Assembly (NCBI RefSeq): GCF_018812025.1
Contig: NC_063054.1
Span: forward strand, 27,681,856-27,745,855
From: Megalobrama amblycephala
Taxonomy: Eukaryota > Chordata > Actinopteri > Cypriniformes > Xenocyprididae
DNA: 64,000 bases
Direction of reading: 5' to 3'
Shown here: positions 41,891 through 54,274 of the stretch, in pieces
Layout: every line of letters begins with the position of its first letter
How positions within the stretch are numbered: position 1 is the first letter of the stretch
Translations under genes and position numbers: made by a program
Notes under the pieces: generated by a model
What the model was told of the DNA's origin: nothing
Databases searched by the model: none
What the model saw: only the letters and a program-made list of their open reading frames with translations

Positions 41891-41923
41891 AGGGATGACA
41901 TGCTTTATGACCCTTTAAACCCT

Positions 41924-42238
41924 TTAAAGGGATAGTTCATCCAAAAATGAAAATTCTGTCATTATTTACTCACTCTCAACTGTATGAATTTATTTCTTCT
42001 GCTGAACACAAAAGAAGATATTTTGAAGAATGTCCAAACAGTTGCTAGTCTCCATTGACTTCCACAGTATTTTTTCTGTTCAGTGGAAGTCAATGGGGCC
42101 GATCAACTGTTTGGTTACTCATATTCTTCAAAATATCTTCTTTTGTATTACGTGAAATAAATTCATATAGGTTTGTACCAACTTGAAGGTAAGTAAATGA
42201 TGACAGAATTTTCATTTTTGAGTGAACTATCCCTTTAA
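41924..42238. mobile_element. Palindromic MITE (315 bp) with ttaaagggatagttcatcc ends
   Basis: Inverted arms: ttaaagggatagttcatcc... and ...gtgaactatccctttaa, with inner pairs gaagatattttgaagaat / attcttcaaaatatcttc and ccattgacttccac / gtggaagtcaatgg. It ends in TTAA at both sides. It is common in cyprinid genomes (recognised, not searched). Confidence 0.9.
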
Positions 42239-43583
42239 GCTCTCAAAATAGATAGGCTATCAGAACCTCCTTTAAACACAAAAAATTAGGAGGAAATCAA
42301 TCTTACCTTTCCATTATTAAAATGAAACAAAACAGTTGTAGATGATTACGTTTAGGCTATTTTAAAGTACTGAATCGACATTAATGCCTTTGTATTGTAC
42401 GGCTTTCTTTGAGTCTCATGCAGCCCTAGACAACTTAAAACAGACAACTGAACAGAATAAATACTTGCACTTGCTTCTCCTGTGTCTCTTTCTTCTCTCT
42501 TTGCAAGCATCTGTATGTATGTGTGTACATGTGCTGTGTGCGTGCACATGTCAGTGTGTGTGCCAGCAGAGAAAATTAAAGGCAGACTTTCCGTGGCAGG
42601 CGTCATCCCCAAATTGCACATTTGGTGGGGAATTTGACCTGGCTCGAGATGTGACAATAATATTCATTTCACCATGTATACCCCTGCACCCCCATTTACA
42701 CACAGTAGAGATCATTTCTGAAATACAAAACCTACACCAAACTAACACAGAGAGAAAAGAAGAGTGATTGCGAGAGAGTTTTGAGTTTTGAGAGTTCTCC
42801 CAGTTTTGGAAGATAAAAACCATTGGTAAGCAGATCTAAGCATCGGCTGTTTGGAGAAGATATGATGTACTAAGGCTTTAATAAAGATTAATGACCAGAT
42901 TACTTCCTCCCTGTAAAGTTAAAAGAATAGACTCTTCTATGTAATATAAAGCGAACTGTTACTTAAAGTGTAGGAGGATTCTTAAAACAAAAGCTCTTGA
43001 TCTTTTCTTTTGATGCTAATGTTTGCTGAGGGTCTCATGCTGACATCATACCTTGTATTTCTATCGCTTTTGTCTTGGAAACTTTGATTTCTTTTCCTAC
43101 ACAAGTATGCATTAAGCCTGAAACTGCATAACATTAGTCATCATAATCCTAATGAATGGCTTCCTTACGTAGGACCTTTGATGAAGATCCGATCATATGT
43201 CTGAATTAACATCTTAAAATATCCTCTCCAGGAATGACCTTTCTTTTAAAACCTGAGGAAATGGTGTGACACAACCTATTTGCGTTTTCCTGCGGTTTTA
43301 ACAGGCACTAGGGGGATTCGGGTGCACGGTGGATGTTGACCTTTGTGTTTGACTTGGGCGCCGTTGTCACAGCACTGTTTCCTCTCCAGCAGGCCGGCGC
43401 CGCCGGGACTTTCTGTCATCTCAGCCCTGCTGGCAAGAGTAATGAAAGCAGGAAGTTATCCAGCTCAAATTAGTGATAGTTTAAACACAGAGGTCAGCCT
43501 AAACAGCCTGTTCCACACTTCTTGAATATATCAGCAAATGTGTGACAAGGCCTCAAATCCTGTCAGCAAGGTAAAGTGGAAAG
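42239..43583. other. Gene-free interval with single-copy island at 43290-43530
   Basis: No exon is supported. At 43290-43530 a GC-balanced block (ttgacctttgtgtttgactt, ggccggcgccgccggg, gaaagcaggaagttatccag, caaattagtgatagtttaaa) has nuclear-receptor-like, GATA-like and homeodomain-like cores close together. It looks like a constrained non-coding element, unproven. Confidence 0.4.
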
Positions 43584-43764
43584 TTAAAGGGTTAGTTCAC
43601 CCAAAAATTCTGTAAATAATCATGTCGTTCTAAACCCGTAAGACACTCGTTCATCTTCGGAACACAAATGAAGATCTTTTCAATGAAATGGTAGAGCTTT
43701 CTGTCCCTCCATTGACAGCCTACGCAACTACCACTTTCAAACCACAGAAAGTTAATAATCCATA
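43584..43764 (+). mobile_element. Truncated 'gttagttcacccaaaaa' MITE
   Basis: ttaaagggttagttcaccca through the conserved cattgacag and aactaccactttc blocks. It stops where the next element (43765) begins, consistent with a nested insertion. Confidence 0.8.
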
Positions 43765-44268
43765 GCTGCATCCGAAAACTTAGGTTCGTTGCCTCGCTGC
43801 CTTGTTATAGGCAATGACTCTGCAGACAGCGTTTGAGCACAAAGGTACCTCACGAAACTGATTTCAGACAGACTTGAGGCAGCGTAACAGTTTAATGATC
43901 TACAGCAAAATAGAGGGAGCTTTGGTGAGAACTAAACAAATATTTAATTACTACAGTAGTAATTTCTCGCAAGAAATGACATCAGAAGTGGAAAACGTTG
44001 GCCAGAAATGTACATTTACACAAAAACTGACCAGAAACCGCAACGTTCAGATGCCATCTTTCTTTTTCTAGCTCAAATGTCAACGAATGGAATGTATAGG
44101 ATTGTGGGATATCAAAGGCAGTGAAGGATACATCTATGCTGCCTTCAAAAATCGATCAAAGGAAGGTATCTCAGGAGACAGGAAGTGAAGCTAACATTGG
44201 ATTCGGACGTGCCTTGATGCCTTCCTACCTTGGAATGCATCCTCAGAAGGCAGCATTCGGATGTAGCC
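43765..44268. mobile_element. MITE with gctgcatccgaaaac ends, copy 1
   Basis: Left gctgcatccgaaaac and right ggatgtagcc form inverted ends; inner tgccttg/caaggca-type pairs occur. Collinear with 50034-50576 across about 500 bp (acctcacgaaactgatttc, cgtaacagtttaatgatcta, aggattgtgggatatcaaag). Frames at 43874 and 44121 lie inside it and are not genes. Confidence 0.85.
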
Positions 44269-44350
44269 TGTGTGACTCATGTGATGCATTCACACAACAA
44301 TGGCTGCATCCAAAAACTGATAAATGCTGCCTTTGGAGGACACATTCCAA

Positions 44351-45246
44351 GGCTGAATCCCAAATGGCACCCTAAACCCTCACGGTCTTCCTCTGAGTGA
44401 AGTGTGCATCGAGCGCGCATAGTGGCCACAAGGGGGGTGCTCGCGAGCCCCCTTCTGAAACCTAAAATGAATCGGTGTGTTCCAAACGGGATATTTCGCC
44501 CTCCGAAAGGCACTTCGGAGTGAAAACAATCATGGCGCCATATTGAAGGGTTGTTCCAAACCGAAGTGCTGAAAACTGGCCACTTCAAAGGGCCCTTCGG
44601 AATGAAGGATTTTGAAGGGTACAACTGATGGACACTTCAGGCCCCTATTATCCTTTGCACAGGGAAGATGTTTGGCGTCACAGAATGGGTACAGGAGCCT
44701 CAGAGTTCGATTTTACCTATATGTATGTATAATATTTTTCTATAGTACTGTAATATTTATACTAGTTAGATTTGGTACACGGTCAAAATGACATTGTACT
44801 TCAACAAAAATACTTTACAGCTCCCTTTATCAGCCCATTCAAATGTTTCAAATAGACACAATATACATTATATTTAACTTAAAAGACCGGTAGTAGCTTA
44901 TAATGTTACTACAGTAAATGAATGCGTATTAATACAAAGAGTAAACCAGGGGGGAAAAGACGAAGGCGCCTCCTTGATTGTCTCGTTAAGATGACGCTGA
45001 AGTGCGTTCCAAAAAAAAAAAAAAAGTTTTATTGACCCCTACACCCTTCATCCATTTGAAGCTCTCACTCCGGAGGGTAAACCCTTTGAAGTGATTAGGG
45101 CATAGGGATGAGCCCTTCCAAATGGAACGCAGGGGATGAATGGGACACAATACGGTCTCGTGGAATTAACGGACACGCGCACGCGGCAGCATTTGTAAGT
45201 CCACACGATCGAAAGTGCATAGAAGTGAGCCATTTGGGATTCAGCC
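44351..45246. mobile_element. MITE/non-autonomous element with ggctgaatcccaaatggc ends
   Basis: Left ggctgaatcccaaatggc (44351) and right gccatttgggattcagcc (ending 45246) are perfect 18-bp inverted repeats. The 896-bp interior contains a second inner pair of ends (gtgttccaaacgg near 44478; aaatggaacgca near 45122), suggesting another element inserted within. No transposase is seen. Confidence 0.85.
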
Positions 45247-47992
45247 CAAGTCTGTCCATATAAACTTTCCTCGTCCACTTCGCAAAATGGAACGCACTTC
45301 AAAATGGCGGCAGGGATTCTCCCGAGAGAAAGTAGCTACTTAGGGAAGTTTGCGAGCGTGTGTCTAAAAGTGGAGTGGAACGCAGCCACCGTCTACTCTC
45401 TTGTCAGCATAACATGCAGGTCGTGGTGCTCTTGTGAACGCGCGAGTCTGCTCTCGCATCAACACAACACGCATGCGCCGTGGTGCTCTCGTGAACTCGC
45501 GTTGGAGATTAATATTTTGTAAATAAAGTGGTACATTGTTTTCTTTGTGCAAAAAAAAAGTAATTAATGACAGAATTTTAATTTTTGTGTGAACTAACTC
45601 TTTAAGAGAAGAGGAATGTTTCATGCTCTATATAGGGCATAATATTTTTGGATCCTGTCCATGTCCTTTTCTAAATAACCCAGAAGTCAATTCTTTCTCA
45701 CTGAGCGGAAATATTCATCTTGAGTGTTGCCACTGCCTACACAATCCATGAATGCAGTTTAACAAACAAAGAAATAATTTATGATCAACAGGGTTATTAT
45801 AAGAACATTCAGCCATACCCCTGCAGGCTTTGATGTTAAATCAGGGATTTTAAAAACTGTATTATAGTGCTGATGTACAGAACTGCACTGCCAAAACTGG
45901 GTTCCCACTAATGAACATAACATTCCTCGTGTCTGTAATATTGTATCTAATGTGTTTATTAATAATTTTAACTCGTGTTCAGCACATCTGGAGCCAGTTT
46001 TAAAATTTATAGATGTGAATTTTGAGATATTAGGCTTTGTTTAACAATATTAATCAAAAGTAGGCCTATACTGTGTTTATATAAGAAAGTTCTTTACAAG
46101 GGCCTATGAATAAATTTTAACATTTTTCAAGCATGTATCCAGTGAGGCTTGTAAATCACTTGGCTCATAAAGATATGCGCAAGTATTTAAAACTCAGTTT
46201 GTTGATGTTTTTATATTGGCATTCATTGAAAGCAAGCGGCCCCAAAAGCCACAGGTGAGCATGACGTCTTGGTTCATATTCAACTCTTACACTAAGGGAA
46301 AACCTAGTAACCATCTGTCTGCATTTAATGAAAAGCATTCCACCGCCTTTTGAATTAATGAAATATTACACTGAAATGTTCAAGAATATCTTTAGACAGG
46401 ATTTACGCGCCAATGGACCTGTTTTGGCTTCCAGGGATGGAGCAATTCTTAGGTTTCCCTTGAATCATCGGTTTCAGAAACAAAGGAAATCCAACTGTAA
46501 CTTTCATGTCTTGTACTAGAATCTTTCATTCTCAAAAACCATCTATTATATTTAAATTAAAACTAAACAAAAACACTCCAATTTACATAGTCGAGCCTAT
46601 ACAGGGAGTAGAATCAGTGAATACATTTTGTGAATCTGATGATCAATATGTACTATAATTCAATCAGCGTTTTAGCGTGTGGATACCAGACAAAGTCACA
46701 GACTTCTGTGGATGTCATTGTAATTAAAAAAAAGCCCATCTATGTGCTTTGTTGTCCAGATGAGGCTTTTCTTGTAGCTTGCGCTCCAGCCCTGCTGCTC
46801 TGAGGGGAGCACAGTGGAATTTTGTGCATTTCCCCTTTTCGTGCGCTGGACTTGTTCGCTCACTGCCAACTCTGGGCTCCATTTCGCCTCCACATGGATT
46901 CTTCCCTCAGGGGTCACCATGACAGCGAGCAGATCGATAATTAGAAAAACAAAAATGGGAGCCTGTGGACATGGAGGGCAGAGTGTAATATTAACACAGA
47001 CATTGAGGAATGGCTGACGAATCACAGGCTGTTATGACAGCTCCAAACAAACCCGGGGACGACTGAGGGACAGAGTGATGACTGGGTGAGACAGGGAGGG
47101 GCCAGTTAATGACACACCACACCACCCCACCCCCAAACCCCTCTTACTCATGCATTCAGTCATAAATTGTTCTTTATACATGTAAGGCTGTTACTGTTAA
47201 TTCTGTAGGGTCAAACGGCTGAAAACACTAGTGAAAATTGCTTCTATTTTGCTGTTTTAAATATAATTTTAATTTAGTATATGTTCTCAGTTATAGATAA
47301 TATTGTAAGCATAACAATTTGATTAGTGATCTAAAATTAGTGCAGTATCTTAAATATTTCATATTAATTTAAACACATTTCCTCCCTCCTCTTTTTCTTC
47401 CAAATGTCTTTTGTTTTTAATTTCTCATAGCCTAACCCCTCTAAGCTCACCTCCATAGTCTCAAAGAATAACTCCCTCATTCTGGAAACTAATGTGGCGA
47501 CAATAAATTGACCGTTTGAAGTAATTAAGAGGGAGTCTGATAAATGAAATTCACTTGTGCAGCTGTTTTCATGTTAATCTAATGATGTGCTGTAGCAAGT
47601 CTTGGCCACAAGGTGGCGTTAAAATGCACAACAAGCATGGCTCTTAAAGGGCTGTGGGTGGCAGGTACCATGTGTTTTCCGTGACCCCAAAACATTTGAC
47701 AACAATTTGTTTATTTGCATGTTGTTGTGGGTACATTTTGAAGGTTGGGCTTGTTTTGTAAATAAACTAGTAACTAACACATAATTATGCTTTTCAAGTG
47801 TTGCTCCAGTAGCGAAAATTGTTTCCTTGCTTACCAAAAAGAAAAACAGAGAACCAGCTAAAATCTCTTCTCTCAGTGTTCAGCTGACTCAATCTGTAAT
47901 TATCTTAGAAAGAGGTCTTAACACCTTCAAACATCTAATGTTCAAAAGTAAAAAAGATGTTCCAGATGTGACCTGAACCAAACTCTTTACAG
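45247..47992. other. Gene-free interval with single-copy island at 46700-47060
   Basis: No supported exon. A repeat-free block at 46700-47060 has balanced composition (ctggacttgttcgctcactg, tcaggggtcaccatgacag, cagatcgataattag) and resembles a conserved element in appearance only. Frames of 67-109 codons on both strands over it have no recognisable domain. Confidence 0.4.
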
Positions 47993-48354
47993 TCTGCATG
48001 AAACGGAAGTTAGACTTTTCTTCCAAATTGTGATGTATATCCGAGTGAAACGGCTTCTCGAACTAGAAAGATAGAACGAGACTTGATTTTGTCCATCAGC
48101 AAATAGATTGGATTGTCGTGGTTTGCTATTGCTGTGATGTCATGTGAGTGACAGGTTGTCCCGCCCTCACGCCAGTAAACACATCATCAGAGAAGAGATG
48201 TTGATGCAGGTAGGAGGGAAAGTGATTTTGCTTAAAGATTATGAGGACACATGAATTAAAAAATAATGATTTGCACGAAAAAAACATTAATAATAAATAC
48301 TGCAATATTCCATAAAAAATAAGAATGTAAATTTTGATTTCAAGGTGACTTTAA
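47993..48354 (+). mobile_element. MITE-like repeat, copy B of the 19362 family
   Basis: Collinear with 19362-19743 from catgaaacggaagtt to ttcaaggtgactttaa. The better preserved right end (gtgactttaa) defines the terminus. Confidence 0.75.
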
Positions 48355-48470
48355 CACACCTCTATGACCAGTAACTGTTTACTTTGTTGATTTCCTCTTT
48401 GATAATGTGAACTATTCCTTCATTTTCCCCTTCTTTCTTCATCCTTGCCTTTCTTTTCTCCCTATTTATG

Positions 48471-48474
<4 letters not shown>

Positions 48475-48503
<29 letters not shown>
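48475..48503. repeat. (GA)n microsatellite
   Basis: About 13 GA units. Confidence 0.95.
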
Positions 48504-48506
<3 letters not shown>

Positions 48507-48979
48507 TTACTTGACTCTGCTTTAGTTCCTTTAGTTATGTAAATGTTTTAACTTCAGCTGTTTTCCCTTTTAGTTCATGTTGGAGAATAGAACTCTATTT
48601 TAGGCTTTTTTCATTCATTCTCAAAACACTGAAATGACCAACATGTGTTTATCCACATCTTTCTTCATCAAAGCCATAGGAAAAGAGGCCCTGTTTCAAA
48701 TATGTTTCCTTATGCTGTACTTTTTTCTTTAAATAAACTGTGGATATTTACACAAATGTGAACACTATTTTTTTTTTTTTTGCCTGATGAACACCTGAGA
48801 TTTTTTTTACTCTTTCTGCACAGTGTGCTGCACCTGTACACACACTTTTTCCTTTTGTACGTTCTCTAACAAATGTGCCATAGAAATTGAGTTGTTACGA
48901 ATTATAATAGTTTATGAAACACCATATTAATAACATATGGAATAATGTCGCCAGATTGACTGTATGCAACTTTACACGG

Positions 48980-48986
<7 letters not shown>

Positions 48987-49017
<31 letters not shown>
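48987..49017. repeat. Poly(A) tract
   Basis: 31 A residues at the left side of a MITE-rich stretch. It could be the tail of a retroposed sequence, but no SINE body is recognisable upstream. Confidence 0.9.
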
Positions 49018-49019
<2 letters not shown>

Positions 49020-49048
49020 CACGTCTGACTCTCAGAGACTGACAGATA

Positions 49049-49684
49049 TTTCATTTTTGGGTGAACCTACCCTTTCAGGAATATTTGACCACTTAAATTT
49101 TGTCATTAATTACTCAGCCGTAAGACCTTCGTTCAACTTCAGAACACAAATTAAGATATATCTGATGAAATCCAAGAGCTCCCTGACCCCTCCATAGACA
49201 GCAATTTAATTACCACTTTCAAGGCCCAGAAAGGTAGTAAAGACATCGTTAAAATAGTCCATGTGACTACAGTGGTTCAACCTTAATTTTATGAAGCGAA
49301 GATAATACTTTTTGTGTGCAAAAACAAAACAAAAATAATGATTTTATTCAACAATTTCTTCTCTTCCCTGTCAGTCTCCTACACTGTTTACATTGTAAAC
49401 ACAGTGCAGCGCTTCCGGGTTCTACGTCAGAACACCGACTCAGTATTGGCCGACGCTGGTCACGTGAGCAGCACGTCACATGCGTGAGATGCAGATGCAG
49501 GAGCCGGCCAATAATGAGTCGCCATCCTGGCATAAAACCCAGAAGTACTGCACTCTGTGTTTACTACGTGAACAGTGTAGGAGACTGACATAGAAATTGT
49601 TGGAAAGTCATTATTTTTGTTTTGTTTTTGCGCACAAAAAGTATTCTCGACAGAATTTTCATTTTTGGCTGAACTAGTGCTTTA
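49049..49684. mobile_element. Palindromic MITE of the 'ttcacccaaaaatga' group with a variant core
   Basis: The outer arms are related to 54275-55070 (taagaccttcgttcaacttc, tcatttttggctgaact). The core at about 49350-49610 is its own palindrome (cagtctcctacactgttta / cagtgtaggagactgacat) with a GC-rich apex (acgctggtcacgtgagcagc). Confidence 0.75.
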
Positions 49685-50033
49685 ATACTGTATTTGACCA
49701 ATCTGTATTCTGCACCAAAAAAGAAAAAAGAAAAGGAAAAAAAGTATCTCCTTTTGGTGACCCTAGCGGTGCAGAATAGGCTACTTCATTCATCTATTTG
49801 ATGAATGTTTTTTAAATACAGTGGAGTCTAATAGGCTTAGGCCAGGTTACCCCAGTATTAAAATTTTCATGGAATCAAATTCTTATTTTTTTATGGAATA
49901 TTTTTTATGTAAATTATATTATCAATAATTAATCTGTGCAAATCATCATTTTTTAAATTCTTGTGCTCAAAATAACTTGATAAAAAATAACCTGTAACTC
50001 TATCCCGACTGACAAAATCAAGTCCGGCACAAC
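49685..50033. other. Gene-free spacer
   Basis: AT-rich, with an A/G tract at 49718-49745. Nothing else is seen. Confidence 0.5.
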
Positions 50034-50576
50034 GGCTGCGTCCGAAAACCTAGTTAGCTGTCTTGCTGCCTCGCTGTCTTATAAGAGAATGACTTGTACG
50101 GCAGCATTTGTGCATGAAGGCACCTCACGAAACTGATTTCGGACAGACTTCTGAGGCAGCGTAACAGTTTAATGATCTACAGCAATATAGCGCGAGCTTT
50201 GGTGAGAACTAAAATAATTAATTACAACAGTAGTAATTTTTCGATAGAAATGATATCAAAATTGAAATATGTTGGTCAAAATCGTACAATTATACACAAA
50301 CTGAGCAGCAAACGCAACTTTCGGACGCCATCTTTATTTTTCTAGCTCAACTGTCACAGAATGGAAAGCGCAGGATTGTGGGATATCAAAGGCAGCTAAG
50401 GATACATCCATGCTTCCTTCAAAAATCGATCTGAACCATAGACAGTAAAAGAATCTGAACAAGGTATCTCATGAGACAGGAAGTGAAGCTAACATTGGAT
50501 TTGGACGTGCCTTGATGCCTTCCTACCTTGAAATGTGTCCTCAGAAGGCAGAATTTTCCAGTTTTAGGACGCAGCC
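50034..50576. mobile_element. MITE with ggctgcgtccgaaaac ends, copy 2
   Basis: Left ggctgcgtccgaaaacc and right ttttaggacgcagcc form inverted ends; collinear with 43765-44268. A cagaaggcag block near the right end pairs with tgccgt/ctgcct motifs near the left. Confidence 0.88.
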
Positions 50577-51989
50577 TACATTTTATCTTGTTCGAGAAGC
50601 CATTTCCTCGGATATACGTCACAATAAGGAAGAAAAAATACCGCAATTTCCGTTTCATGCAATGGCGGGAACATTTTGTTACCAAACTATGGTAACTTTG
50701 TAGTTATGTATTCTCACGTTATTTTAAACGAAAAGAGTTCAGTATTTTTCCCACACCATAAAGTTATCCACCAAAAATAATAGCTAAGCTATAATATTTA
50801 ACAGTATTAACGGTAAACACAAACACACGATGAATGTGTGTTTTGACTGTAGAGTCATGGCACGGTCCGCAGCACAAGACTCCTTTGATATGGCTGCATC
50901 TCCTGACGCCTGCGATATCCGGAGCACTGGACCGCGGGGGGGGTTTGCTTGCACTGACTCGACAGACACCAGTGACAATGAATGAACTGCGCATCCTCAT
51001 ATTGCTTTCGAAGCTATGAGACTGGTTTTATGACATCTGCAGCACAATGACAGGTTAATTTACCTTAATTTGATGGTTTGATCACACGCGGTATTGTGGA
51101 TATACAAACAGGCACATGAAAGATGGACTAATATGGACTGGACAGCGTCCGATGCGCGATACCGGAGAGATGCTGAAAGGTATATCTGCGAGTCCTCAAT
51201 ACATGAAAACAAGTTTAAAATGCTGTGGTTGAGTTGGTTTGTTTCTTTTTTATATCTGCGTAGATATAATTAAAACGTTGTCTGTGATGGTGAAGATGTT
51301 AAATATCTCCAAAACATTTACATTTTTTTTCATGTGTGTACATGGCACAGTTCAAGGCTTGTTTTATAAGCTGCAAAGGGTTAATGAAGAAAATAATGAC
51401 CACGCTGGACCATGTGTTGACAGAAAATATCTGTTAATCACGTGTGCATCTGTATCCTGTCATGTTGATCTGTTTTGATGCCAATAATGTTGAGTCTGTG
51501 TTTGTTCCTGTGGGGTTCAGTGCTTTTTGGCCAGTTTTGCTTTCCGCTATACATTAGTAAAGAATAATTAGGATAAGGCTACTAATCCCACTTATAATCA
51601 AGTGCTTGTCTAGGGTGCTGAAACTGTTCTAGTGAACAGGCATAAGGACCATCATGGGTGGAGTGATGGATTTGCAAGGATGTAACCAAATGTTAAAGAA
51701 AATAGTATTGGTGTCTTATTACTTATTTTAGACCATTAGACCATGTACAGATAAAACCTGACATAAAAAACAGTGCACATGGGGAGCTCCTACTTGCAAT
51801 TTGGGCATTTGTATTATTATAATTTGTCCATTCATGTTGGATAATGCAGATAATATATTTTTAATTTTACATTTATTTTTCATCATATTCAATTCGACTT
51901 TGCTTAATTGTTCAGATGCTTGAAACTCGTAAATATGCTATTTCCAACTACATTTGAAGATCATGCAACAATATTATAAAATAATTCCT
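50577..51989. other. Gene-free interval
   Basis: A GC-richer patch at 50860-50960 (tggaccgcggggggggtt) stands out, with frames of 60-78 codons on both strands and no recognisable product. No matching splice partners are seen. Confidence 0.45.
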
Positions 51990-52041
51990 GTCTTTGATTC
52001 TGATTGGTCAGTAGCTGTGTTTTATTCATGATAAAACATGG

Positions 52042-52722
52042 CTATGACCACTTCACCCAACGGTTCTGTGTATCACTATACAGAACCTTTAGCAATCACT
52101 CTTAGCAAGGTAAACTGTTTGTTCTCAATTGATTGTTCATTGAAGCTTATTGTATTATGTAGAAGAGTATTGTGAGAAAGAGATCGAGTGAGCAAGTTTA
52201 TTACCTGCATTCAGATTTAGCATTTTCCTTCAGGTCAGTCCTGTGTTCATAATAAAAAAATCTGTTTAAATGTCCAATGTATTATCCTGTCCTTTTAACA
52301 CTTAAGGGGTTTTCCCATGACTGACAGCGCTAGTCAAAGCATTTGTCAGTTGCGTCTTGCTCCGTGTTCACAACAATTCAGTCTTTTCAATGTAAAAGTC
52401 TTCGCTACTCACTGACACACTCATAAAGACAGTCTTTGCCGCCATCTAATGGCGTAATAATGTAACTTCTGTTGTTGTTCACAGTCAAGGAATATTTTTT
52501 CCGGCGTAAGAAAGGCTTTAGTGAAAGTTTACTTCTTGAAAGTTGCATTGATACATATTTTTGGCTTTAATATTTATATTGTGTGGTAACTGTTTTATAA
52601 AAGCAATAAGGTACTTGAGGCTAGTGCTGTATCGTGAATAAGTTGAAGGGGTTGCTTGCAGCCTAACATCGCCCTTCAGCCGTGACTTATTACAGCACAG
52701 CCTCTCGTACTTTATTGCTTAC
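52042..52722 (+). mobile_element. Non-autonomous DNA transposon with terminal hairpin, copy 2
   Basis: Collinear with 4478-5185. The hairpin at 52603-52719 has shortened arms: gaataagtcacagctgaa in copy 1 has become gaataagttgaa, and a matching loss is seen on the other side near gacttatt-acagcac. It may extend leftward to about 51990. Confidence 0.82.
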
Positions 52723-54274
52723 ATATTAATTGTAAGTTCAGATTCAGTTCAAATAATAAAACTGTATTTAGTTTTAGTATTGATTTGAAACTATTTTCCT
52801 TCATTATTGTCATGTTAGTTATCTTGTTTGTGCTTTTATAGGAACATAAACAGCTGTTATAGGACATTACAAATGTTCATTGTCAAACTTTGTGTTTGAC
52901 TACATTCATTTTCTTCTTCAGATTGCTGGTAAATGCCACAGCATATGTGAGAGCAGCTGTTTGATGTTATAAAGCTCTCAATGTCATTCACTTCAGTTAA
53001 TATTTTCAGTGCTCGAGTAGGAATGTTAAAATGACTATGATAATGACTTTCTTAGCATTGCATCTGCTTCCTAATGGCTTTCTAATTGTAATTGACATAA
53101 TATTGTGTCTGCTTCTAATTCTACTGTCGCAGATGGACGCGTAGCAAGGAATTGTACTTGGAGTTATACAACTTCATTAACAGCTTGTAAAAATGTGACA
53201 GAGTTAATTATGGAGTCCATCGCCTCCCTCCTTCTTACACACAGACGTATATATACAATGAAGGACATGTCCTGTTTCTAATCAGCCAGTGCAGGGATTG
53301 CCTGGGATTCATTCTACACATATGGCAATCCAGAATTTGCCTGTCAGTGCTGTGAATTCATTATATACAAGACATAGAAGCATGAACAATTCCACAAATG
53401 AAATGATTAAATAATAATAGCCGTAGCCTGCCTGCTCACATACCATGTAATAGTCGGTAAAAGTAACCATAACACGTGAGGTCATAGGCATCTTAATGCT
53501 TGAAAAAATTTCACCCACATTATGTTTCAAAAATATTATATGGGATAAAAGGGTGCTCAGTTGCTACATATTTATGGCCTATGAAAATACTGGATGTAGT
53601 GATGTAATAGCTGTTAGGATCACCTGCTCTGAGGCAAAGCGCTCACCATGAAAGAATCCACTTTTCTGATATAAGACGGGCTGTTTGTGGTTAGTTAGGG
53701 TCCTGTGTGACTTGTGGTTCTCTGTCAGTCGTACACCCAGCAGCTGGTCCTGGGCAGCTGTTCAAACATAGGGATTTCAGATTGAAGGGTGGGAACATAG
53801 TGCAGTCTCAGTGGTAATTACAGGGTCACCGTTGCTCCTGGGTTAGATACACTACCTCTTTCTCTGTTATTGGAAATATACTTAGGTTTAGTGTGATTCA
53901 TTCTGTACATTTTAATGTATTCTCTATTTAACTTTAGTTCTATTTTCTCCTTGAATCTCAAAGCATCTTTAATCATTCTGTCGAGCTGAGGAGAAACCGC
54001 TCAGAGAGTCCAAACACAGTCGCATGCTGGCTTTTCTTGAAAGAGTAATGCGTGACATTTCCCAGGCCTGCAAGAAGACTAACGGCAGGCTTAATAAGGA
54101 ATAAAATGTAGCTGATTATGAACACATGAAGATGAATAGCTAGCAGGCTCTTTAATGTCAATTATTTAACTGAGGGAAGGTTTTGTAATTATGTAACTTG
54201 CCTGAATGGTATTTCTCGCTGGAGCCAGTCTGTGCCTTTAAAGAAAAAGTGACATAACTGTTCTGAGAAGCTCT
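52723..54274. other. Gene-free interval with TAAT-rich block at 53040-53230
   Basis: No exon is supported. The block at 53040-53230 has clustered ttctaattgtaattgacat and gagttaattatggagtcca homeodomain cores in non-repetitive DNA, a plausible enhancer. The rest shows nothing distinctive. Confidence 0.4.

Noticed and set aside
48987..49017. Poly(A) tract as evidence for a processed pseudogene or SINE
   Set aside because: No recognisable gene or tRNA-like body lies upstream, and no target duplication could be identified.
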